Source: Penicillus capitatus
Taxonomy: Eukaryota > Chlorophyta
Direction of reading: 5' to 3'
NCBI GenBank assembly: GCA_965649825.1
Contig: OZ287694.1
Coordinates: 2,418,001 to 2,482,000, forward strand
Length of the DNA: 64,000 nucleotides
How positions within the stretch are numbered: position 1 is the first letter of the stretch; the number at the start of each line of letters is the position of its first letter. Position numbers and translations under genes: made by a program. Shown one piece after another: positions 56,605 through 64,000 of this stretch. The notes under the pieces are model-generated. The model was not told where the DNA came from. It ran no database searches and saw only the letters and a list, made by a program, of their open reading frames with translations.

Positions 56605-57324
56605 ATGGGGCGTATGCACAGCAAGGGAAAGGGCAAGTCCCGTTCGGCTATGCCCTACAAGCGCACACCGCCGAGTTGGTTGCAGCTAACCAGTCAAGAG
56701 GTCGGGTTGTCTCTCTCTCCTTTGGGGTGTCTGTCCTATGATGAAAAGTGTGACGGGCGGACGGACTGTTGGCTGATGAATGTCACACATTCTCTGAGAC
56801 ACTTGCCTCCAATGTCCGGAATTCTCTCGCGTCTGATGTGACGTGCGGTGTGTTCAGGTAACGACAATGATCTGTCGATTTGCCAAGAAAGGACTGACGC
56901 TCTCCCAGATCGGCGTTCTCCTAAGGTCACTCTATTTTATGTTGACGTACGTCTGATACGTTCGGTGGCCTTTTAGAGATCAGCATGGGGTCGCACAAGT
57001 GAGGTCCGTCACCCGCAACAAGATCTTGCGTATTCTCCGGATGAACGGATTGGCGCCCGAGATTCCTGAAGATCTCTACCACATGATCAAGAAAGCCGTT
57101 CAGATGCGGAAACATCTGGAGAGGAACCGAAAAGACAAGGACAGCAAATTTCGCTTGATTCTGGTCGAGAGCAGAATCCATAGACTGGCCCGATACTTCA
57201 AAGTAATGGACCCCATACACATCTCCCTCTCGCATAATGGCGTGCTTGGCTCTTTCAGCGGGTGAAAAAACTCCCACCCAACTGGAAGTACGAGTCCGCC
57301 ACGGCATCCACCCTCGTATCCTAG
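56605..57324 (+). CDS. RPS13: Cytosolic ribosomal protein S13 (uS15)
   Basis: Small-subunit protein. Four exons (56605-56700, 56858-56925, 56977-57202, 57259-57324) give 151 residues, exactly the usual length. It reads [18 protein letters not shown], then [70 protein letters not shown] and [17 protein letters not shown]. Intron 1 is 157 nt, three times longer than nearly every other intron here. Introns early in ribosomal protein genes are often regulatory or carry a snoRNA. It lies between two other translation genes, and the next gene starts within 90 bp of its stop. Confidence 0.95.
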
Positions 57325-57409
57325 AATGCCGTCCATGGTTTGGGACTGGCTTGCTTTGGGTGGAAAGATCACATGTCGCATTTACAGTTCATTTAAGTAC
57401 GCGTTGAGA

Positions 57410-58178
57410 ATGTTGGCCGCCGGGCGTGCGCGAGGGTTTCCGACGCTTGTACCTGCAGCTTCGTTGCCGTCGCGTCGTTATGACCATCATGCCGGGATCA
57501 ACGCCAGGCATCATCGCGAGAGAGGCACATGGACAGCGCTTCAACGTTGCTGGTCCATGGGAAACGACGTCGAAGAGGATCCCCTTGCAGAGTTCTGCCC
57601 CGTCCCGGTCGACCAGCAGCCCATCAACGAACTCAAAGAACTCCAAGTCTGAGAAGCAGCAAGCGCCTATTGACGGGGGTCACTCGAGAGCGCTTCTGTA
57701 GGAGATACTGTTTTTTGATTGGGCCACGATGCCGTTTCCGGCGTTCATGAAACGGCTCATTTTTCTCTGGACCGGTTTTTGTATCATCAGTTTTCCAGTC
57801 TCCGCTGTCACCTTCGATCCGCAAACGGACCCAATTCCTTTCTTCATTGCTGGCAGCTGCGGTTCGCTCTTCGTTGTCATGATCGTGGTCTTTCGTCTGT
57901 GGCTGGGGTGGTCACATGTCGGACAACGCCTCGTGAGCGAGACCGTAGAGTACGAAGAGACCGGATGGTACGATGGCCAAATCTGGCAGAAGACGCAGGA
58001 GATTCTGGACAGAGACCGACTGGCAAGCAGATTTACGACGAAGCCGGCCATCGAGAGGCTCAACACGACACTCCTAGCAGTTTCTGGGTCCTTTGTGACC
58101 TGCCTCATACTCCTTTCCTTTATCGAGCCGTCAAACCCACTACCCCCTCAAACAATTGACGGTTTCCGCTTGATATGA
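57410..58178 (+). CDS. CGLD27: CGLD27/Ycf36 family (DUF1230) plastid protein
   Basis: Two exons (57410-57646, 57702-58178; 55-nt intron) give 237 residues. After a leader MLAAGRARGFPTLVPAAS resembling a plastid transit peptide, FCPVPVDQQPINELKELQ joins EILFFDWATMPF across the intron, the family's CPVPxxQQPxNEYxxLxxSxFFxW signature. Two membrane helices follow (LIFLWTGFCIISFPVSAV and FFIAGSCGSLFVVMIVVF), then ETVEYEETGWYDGQIWQK and a final helix. The family is confined to cyanobacteria and phototrophic eukaryotes; a role in thylakoid or iron-related functions has been suggested but is not settled. The ATG at 57410 is 85 bp after the RPS13 stop; an in-frame ATG at 57326 would nearly touch it. 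Confidence 0.88.
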
Positions 58179-58361
58179 CGTGCACTGCACACGGATCGTT
58201 TTCTTCGGCGTAGGCATGTACACGAGAGCCTCGACGGCAGAGGAGGACGATTACTGGATCCGAGTGAGAAAATTTGAACCGTGGTTGTTTGAAGACGGAC
58301 AATGATCACTGCTCTGCGTTGAGTAAGAGAAGATAACAGCATCGGCAATGGGAGACCGTAT

Positions 58362-59078
58362 TTACACGCTCTGTTGAATGTTGTACTTTGATCGATCTCC
58401 TTCTCTCAATACGATCAGGACTGGATACTCCACCAAGTCCTTTCCTTCCAACTGCGATTTCAGCGTCGCTTCCAAGTCCAAGTCAAAGTGGAGAATCGCG
58501 TTTGCCGGGCAGCCGAGTTTCTTTATCACCACCGAAAACCGATCCTCCTCACCGCGTCGAATCCTCGCAGTGTCCAGTGCAATGGACAGGGCTTTAGACA
58601 CCGTGTCCGTTTCTGGTACACGTTTCTTGTGGAGCACAGGTCTGTCTTGGAGGAAAGGCAGCATCCAATCGATGTCCCAACAGATCTCTCCCCTGCGGTA
58701 ATCGAACCAACTGCTGTTGCTTTTGCTTCGAGACATTCCTCTGGGCAGATACTCCAAACGCATGCCACGCTGACGAGCCTCGTAGCGTAGCTTTCTCTGA
58801 TGGGATGGCGTCTCCTGAGGGCGCAGGACCAAAGCAACACGACGCAGTTTGCGCCAATTGGCCTCTTTGACACGTTTAACGTCCTCCAGAAGACGCAGAT
58901 CCGAAATCATATCTCGCTCGGTGAAATCTCCAATCGACGTAAAGGCCGTTCGCGATCTCTTCCCATTGCACTGCCATTTCGTTTTGTGCCGTTCGACGCA
59001 GTCCAGACTACAGGTGCGCCGGTCGCAGCCTGGACAGCGATACTTCGCCTCGGCTGCACAGATGCAGCATTCCGAGGT
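58362..59078 (-). CDS. BCD1: Box C/D snoRNP assembly factor BCD1 (ZNHIT6)
   Basis: Single exon of 238 residues starting MTSECCICAAEAKYRCPGCD. The N-terminus is a HIT zinc finger with all eight ligands: CxxC, CxxC, CxxxC and HxxxxxxC. Then comes SIGDFTERDMISDLRLLEDV, a family-typical segment after the finger. The middle (RRVALVLRPQETPSHQRKL, MRLEYLPRGMSRSKSNSSWF) and C-terminal part (LEGKDLVEYPVLIVLREG) match BCD1. The protein is needed for making box C/D snoRNAs in the nucleoplasm and nucleolus. It is divergent from NOP14 with 182 bp between start codons. Confidence 0.88.
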   Translation of the reverse strand, partial: TSECCICAAEAKYRCPGCDRRTCSLDCVERHKTKWQCNGKRSRTAFTSIGDFTERDMISDLRLLEDVKRVKEANWRKLRRVALVLRPQETPSHQRKLRYEARQRGMRLEYLPRGMSRSKSNSSWFDYRRGEICWDIDWMLPFLQDRPVLHKKRVPETDTVSKALSIALDTARIRRGEEDRFSVVIKKLGCPANAILHFDLDLEATLKSQLEGKDLVEYPVLIVLREGDRSKYNIQQSV

Positions 59079-59260
59079 CATACCTCCAGGCGGCAGTAAG
59101 CAGACGATCACTACGACCTGCTCCCCTTCCTTCAGATCAATGCTTAGCAGGCGTCTCGGCAGATTGTAGCTCAGAGACGTGACGTTGTGATGTGAATGAT
59201 TGTCTCGCTAAACTCTCTTTGATTCTTCGATTTGTCGTAGATCGACTGGTCTTTGGCAGA

Positions 59261-61722
59261 ATGACGGCGAGAAAGCGGAAAAAGAGTGGCGCCTTTCACG
59301 AGGCGATTCAACGGAAAACGCAAAAGAAGAACATCAAGGAAGCGTCTCAGACGAAACGACGGGAGCAGGAACTGCTTCATGAGTATCGCAGTCTGCGCAA
59401 GTCCAACGCTTTTCTGGATCGACGATCAGAGACTGGTTTCAAACGCACCAAGGCAGACAGATTCATCCTCGATGATCCAGAAACCTTTGGCGCAAGCGAC
59501 ACACTGGGACTCGCCTCTACAGATCCCATCCTTCTGCAGCCAAGTACGCGAATCAGGGCAGAAAGCTTGACTGGACAGCCAAAATGTGATTGGCTAGGAG
59601 ATGGCCCATCGACTGAGGGCAGGAAAGAGAATCCCTTGGCAAAGTACAAGCAAGCGAAGGCCGAGCACGTCGCACAAGTGCAGGAAGATATGGAGCTCTT
59701 CCGGCAGTTGGATAAGACCTTTGACACCCTGGAACAGGGAGAGGTGTTGGAAGAGTGCGGATAGCAGACTATTCTCGTTTCGCGCTCAAATGTTGGTTCG
59801 TGCAGAATGGGATGGAGATCTAAGGGAGAGCAAGAGATGGCATTGGAGAAGGAAGACATCGAATTCAATGAATACTTGACACTGTTTTCGCTTCCTTCGA
59901 CTTCCGAACCGCGAAAACCAAAAACTGTCGTCGACAAAGGAGGTCGGCTTCTGTTCATTGCTGTGGATCACAGACGTCATTTGTATGTCCTTCAGTTGAA
60001 GATAAGATTCCGCTGCTCAAGAGAGTCAGCAATGTGCCGTCTTCTGAAAAAAGTGTGGAACTGGAAGAGATGACGTCCGATGTGGAGCTGGTGGACGCAC
60101 AAAGTGCTGCTCCGTGTGAAACGTCTGACGAGGAAAAAAGTATTCCTGCTGAAGAGGAGATGAGCGAAGATGCTCGATCGGCGGAGGTCAGCGATTCTCA
60201 TTCCCTGGACCATGCATCCGAGCAGGATTGCAAATCTCGGTCGCTTGATGAGGAGTCCGTTGAGACGACTAGAAACCAAAATCAGACGATGCTATCAGAT
60301 GGGCGCTCTCTAGTGTCGCAGGTAGAATTCAGAAAGATGGCGAAGAACTGCACCGGGACTGACGATCTTAACAAGATGATGACACGGTTCAGGAATCAAG
60401 TTGACAGACACAAGACAGACGATGGAGGAGGAGGACCACAAGTATGTACCTACGCTCTCCGGCCTTCAGAGCTGAGCAACTTTGTGCTTGCCAGGCTTTG
60501 GCCGAGACATTGTTCGATTGCTTCAAAGATGAAGCCTCTGAAGACGTTTCCTTAGACAGACTGGATGTCCTCACACGGCATATCACTCAGTTGACTGAAC
60601 TTCTTGAGCAAGACGCATGGATCGTTGCCAAGAACAGAATCGAAGCCATGAATCTGGACTTCTCTAAGAGACAAGCTGCAGACTGTCAAGGAGCTTGGCC
60701 TCCGTTGAGTGATATTCTCTGCCTTAAACTGCTGCTCAATGCATTTCCTATCGGGCCAGAATTTCATCCCGTTTCCCATTCTGTTGCCTTACTGCTCTGC
60801 CGCTATCTCTGTGAAGGGTGCTGTCAGTCAAGACATGCCAGAGTCATGGGTCTGTATGCGGCATCGCTGTTAGAGGAAGCACTCGGCAATAGATACTGCC
60901 CAGAAGCTCTGTTGTTCTACACAGAACAGCTGAGGTCTGTGCTGACAGAAGACACCCCTGTAGCCATGGCGTCAGAAGCGAAGAGATTGGTGCCCTTCAC
61001 ACTCAGAGAGTTAATGGAAGGTCCAGAGACGTCCGGTTTTGAACAGAGAATCATTCTCGCGTGCGTGCTTGGTGTCAGTCGTATCTCTGATAACTATCGG
61101 AAGGCCATTTGCTTTCCCGAGATCTTTGCTCCAGTCACATCTCTGATCGAGAAACTCTCTGGATTGTTGCATCTGTCAGGAGAGCTCAGGGATCTCTGTC
61201 AGAAGGTGTCCTTGTCTTTGAAGACATCGATTGTCGACAGCGCAGCAAATAGAGAACCGTTGAGCAGAAAAGGGTCTGGCACCGTTGGTATAGAGCAGCG
61301 AAATCCAGTCTTCGAAGAGAGGACGTGTTTTGATGAGATTCGCAAATGGAAGGAGAGTGAGCTGATGGATCGCAGAACGCTCAAGAAGAAACTGAACAAG
61401 GAACGCCGAGGTGCGATTAAGGAGCTCAGAAAGGACGGTGTCTTCCTTGCACAGGTCATGCGCCTGCGAGCATCTCTCTGCAGTGTGGTGACGTTCGGTT
61501 TTGCAGATTCGGGAGAAAGACAAGAAGGAGGTTGATAAGGAGCGACTCAGGAGCGAGAAGTCCTTCTATTCGGAGCTGAGAAGATTTGACGAAGACATGA
61601 GGTATGTTACCATCCCTGTGCTCGAATTGCGCCAAGATCGTTGTGTTCTTACCAGGCAAGGAGGTCAAGCAGGCATGAATCCGCATCTCAAAACAAAGAA
61701 AACACGCCTGTGGAAGTATTGA
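59261..61722 (+). CDS. NOP14: Nucleolar SSU-processome factor NOP14
   Basis: Needed for 18S rRNA maturation in the SSU processome. The first exon (from 59261, MTARKRKKSGAFHEAIQRK) has RREQELLHEYRSLRKSNAFL, the Nop14 signature, and ends near 59750. An acidic central region is encoded about 60000-60441 (SDEEKSIPAEEEMSED). The exon 60495-61470 covers the helical body to ELRKDGVFLAQ. Two short exons follow: IREKDKKEVDKERLRSEKSF about 61508-61601, then the end RLWKY at 61722. The closing NPVFEE to KLNKERRGAIKELRKDG pattern is family-typical. It is about 700 residues, smaller than yeast (810). Two introns between 59750 and 60010 were not placed exactly. Confidence 0.88.
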
Positions 61723-62796
61723 AGACAAGACAGACTTCTATCGAGCAGTACCAGTGGCAGATAACTTGAAAGCTTGTTACGCAATCTACACCTTAAGTTG
61801 AGGCCAAGTCGTTGGCTGTTTTGTAAGAGATGACGTCCTGTTTCAATAGCTCTTTAATCCAACTCGGCGACGGTTATAAAAAGATCACTTAACATGTGTG
61901 TTTGTGGCCTCATTCATGCGCGTCATGAACGCACCACGTGATGTGACGTTTTACCTGCATGTTGCGTTCTATGCTCGCGCGTCTGCTGCGGTTGGCGCCA
62001 GGCAGGACTTCTCACTTACCTGTGAAGAGACGTAGGATATCGTATTCGCAATACCAAGAAGAATTCGGTAAGATATCAAAGATGAACCGTTATTGGCGTA
62101 TGTGCGGGAGGAGATCTCGCCTCTTAGCATCACACGTTGTCTAAAGGAAAGGCAGACGACAGCCAAAACCCGGATGCTTCATGACTGCCGAGGGTTTCGA
62201 TTGCCGTGCGACGCAACCAACGCGTCCGCCTTCTAGCGTCCTTCATTGACAGGGTTACTAACGTCTCCGCCCACTTCTGAACAAGCTTTTGTTTGTATGT
62301 TCCGCTTGAGTGAGATTCTTACCTTAGCTCTCTCAGCTGCCACTGTATAAGGCACTACTCCTTCCCTACATCAGGGGAGTCCGTTTTTCCTACGGCCATT
62401 CTAAGGTGTGCGAGACCTATACATTCCTACAGAACCTCTGCATCTGTCCTTCTTCCGTGTTGCTCGTCGCCGAAGGCAACAAAGGCTTTGTGCAGATTAC
62501 ATCAGCTGTTCATACTGTTTTCTGAAGCCTTTACCACAGAATACAACAGAAAAGACACATCACTCTTCATTGCGTGTTGCTGTCCAACGCAGTTCGCTAA
62601 TAGAACAGACTCCCAGCAAATAGAAAGCCGTCAACATTTTCATCAAGTACGCGAAAGAATGACAGTTCAGAACAAACGTCTGAGGTCGGTGTAACGTTAC
62701 GAGCCGAAAGGCTCTAATGGGTTGAGTAGGAAAAAAAAATAAAACTGCTTGCCTAGATAGAACGCATAGATCTGTAACCGCACATCTGGTCTCCAG
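61723..62796 (+). other. Mostly unassigned, possible short leader exon
   Basis: A GATGTGACG motif (61940-61948) is followed by an ATG at 61959 opening a 61-codon frame (MLRSMLARLLRLAPGRTSHL) that looks like a mitochondrial presequence. A donor (GAATTC|GGTAAG) at 62066 would allow splicing, but no downstream exon was identified. 62280-62420 has runs that recall a small RNA gene, but no known snRNA matches. The rest is without signal. Confidence 0.25.
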
Positions 62797-63021
62797 ATGG
62801 CCGCAAACAAAAAAAAACTTTGCTGCCACGTCCTCGCCATAAGCATCACCGTATGTACCTTACACGTCGTCTACATTTTGAAAGGGTCTTCGCTCCAAGC
62901 TCGTCTGCACAAGAGAGGTCGAGAAATCGACTTCAATGAACTAGATAACATCTTGTCCATCGCGAACGCGACAAATCCTCGTGCGCACCTCGCTTGCTGG
63001 CGATGTACTCCTCGACTCTGA
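62797..63021 (+). CDS. Hypothetical signal-anchor protein, N-terminal exon
   Basis: The frame MAANKKKLCCHVLAISITVC continues as a hydrophobic helix (TLHVVYIL), then a polar tail with FNELDNILSIANATN. This layout fits a type II membrane protein such as a Golgi enzyme. No catalytic domain is attached in frame, and the downstream plus-strand frame (63122-63685) is not clearly related. Confidence 0.3.
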   Translation: MAANKKKLCCHVLAISITVCTLHVVYILKGSSLQARLHKRGREIDFNELDNILSIANATNPRAHLACWRCTPRL

Positions 63022-63106
63022 TATGCTTTGACGCAGTTGGTGATTTGTTTCGCGAAGGTCTTCGAGCTCGTGGCGAGCGACGTCGACGGATACTGTTGTT
63101 TCCTCG

Positions 63107-63928
63107 TTACCCATAGGACGAATGATGATAATACTCCCGGACGTCAAACCACTCTACGCGACAGCCGTCCAGAATCGGACGCTTTTGGTCATCGGTGCTC
63201 ACTTTCGCGACCGTCTGCTGATACGCTCGAAGACGTGTCACCTGCTTCGAAGGATGTATAGCAAAGAAACAGCAATCCATCATCTCCAGTCGCTCATCGA
63301 GGCCACAGAGATCGGTAAAGCAGAGAACGTGAAGCTTAGCGCTTTTGCGAGTAAAGACGCTACCGATGTACTGCAGGCTCTTCTCGGCGGGGTCCAGGAT
63401 CATGCCGAAGACGAGGATAGAAGTTCGAGGCCATCTCGGAAAAGATGCGTCGATGTCTTCTCTGAAGTAAAACGTGAGCGTCGGATGCTCGTCCTCGCTC
63501 GCGTTATGGCTCAGCTCACCGAGACAGAGATTCAGATCTTCCAGGTCATCCAAGCAGACAGCGCAAGAAAAAACGCCGTTTCTTCCAGCGGGACGCAACC
63601 ATATGGTGCACTGGGCCGCACGGGATTCGGCATCCTGTTCAATCTACGCGAGACACTGTCCACGACGAAGCGAAACGAACGGTGAAGTGCTGACCATATC
63701 GCTGACTGTGTCCAGTGACTCGGTCGCTGGCAGGATGTACATCTTGCTCTTCGGAATCTTGAACATCGAGGACAGGCCGTCTTTCTTTACCTGCTCTCGG
63801 ATGCGGCTGTCCGTTATGACTTCAATAGAAACCCTCGCCTCTTCGAACAGTCTTATCTTGCCGATGAAATCGGGAGGCGGTCTCGAAATCAAAATTCGCA
63901 GTCCAAATGTTAGCCAACCGTTGCGCAA
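63107..63928 (-). CDS. Unrecognised gene at the right edge
   Basis: The minus strand has two long frames. 63928-63644 contains DFIGKIRLFEEARVSIEVIT and GLSSMFKIPKSKMYILPA; upstream the same frame reads IKIPTASFRGSFDENDKGFL to the window edge, so the gene begins outside. 63598-63107 contains LTFYFREDIDASFPRWPR and SILVFGMILDPAEKSLQY. Both look protein-like, but the plus frame 63122-63685 is equally long, so the strand is uncertain. I do not recognise the family. Confidence 0.3.
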
Positions 63929-64000
63929 GAACCCTTTGTCGTTTTCGTCGAAGCTCCCGCGAAATGAAGCCGTCGGAATCTTAATCTGCCAGCCTCTTCC

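Noticed and set aside
62280-62420. Spliceosomal small RNA gene
   Set aside because: The TTCTTACCTTAG stretch recalled U1, but the following sequence matches no known snRNA.

Overview
This is nuclear DNA of a gene-dense eukaryotic alga. Nearly every gene has GT-AG introns of about 44-65 nt (with one GC-AG case). The window mixes core eukaryotic genes (BTAF1/Mot1, NOP14, BCD1, eIF2-beta, RPS13, VPS2, PUS10, TMEM184) with plastid-type genes: an ELIP-like light-harvesting-family protein, a CGLD27/Ycf36 (DUF1230) protein, hydroxymethylbilane synthase and a plant-type FNR-like oxidoreductase. Together with a beta-helix/TRP-like membrane receptor this points to a photosynthetic protist. A chromerid such as Vitrella is my best guess, by inference only. 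All gene models were spliced by eye from reading frames and splice consensus.

Layout. (1) 1-22.8 kb: a tandem segmental duplication with a period of about 16.6-17.2 kb. Each unit carries the 5' end of a beta-helix/TRP-like gene, about 3 kb of intergenic DNA, a four-exon sulfotransferase and a PUS10 catalytic-half gene. The left copy is damaged: a 0.55-kb insert related to the start of a nearby LRR gene, and a degenerate Ty3/gypsy-type pol that replaces the 5' part of PUS10. A decayed LRR gene and the complete beta-helix/TRP gene follow. (2) 23-29.4 kb: VPS2, the ELIP-like gene, TMEM184, a possible organellar uL10 fragment and a small GCR1_C-like gene. (3) 30-37.2 kb: three more sulfotransferases on the plus strand, with a larger GCR1/Crypton-like gene between the first two. 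(4) 37.4-44.3 kb: a SUN-domain gene, a lysine-rich FAM133/GKNQ-type gene, hydroxymethylbilane synthase (minus), then about 3 kb that contains a large inverted repeat and ends in a duplicated first exon of the hydroxymethylbilane synthase gene. (5) 44.3-49.9 kb: the complete nine-exon BTAF1/Mot1 gene. (6) 51-62 kb: a three-RRM TIA1/PUB1-like protein, the FNR-like oxidoreductase, tRNA-Arg(CCG), eIF2-beta, RPS13, CGLD27, BCD1 and NOP14, i.e. a translation/ribosome-assembly neighbourhood. (7) 62-64 kb: unresolved reading frames at the right edge.

How the parts relate. The five sulfotransferases share intron positions and the 5'-phosphosulfate loop but have a changed 3'-terminal PAPS motif, so they look like a local lineage-specific family that grew by tandem duplication and gene conversion. 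BCD1 and NOP14 are divergent with under 200 bp between them and both act in nucleolar small-subunit/snoRNP assembly. The BTAF1 gene appears to use a promoter made from a copied hydroxymethylbilane synthase 5' end. The most unusual items are the damaged and intact copies of the duplication, the GCR1_C/Crypton-like genes, the 42.5-kb foldback repeat, and two candidate ultra-short introns (18 and 22 nt) that could instead be a nonsense codon and a frameshift.
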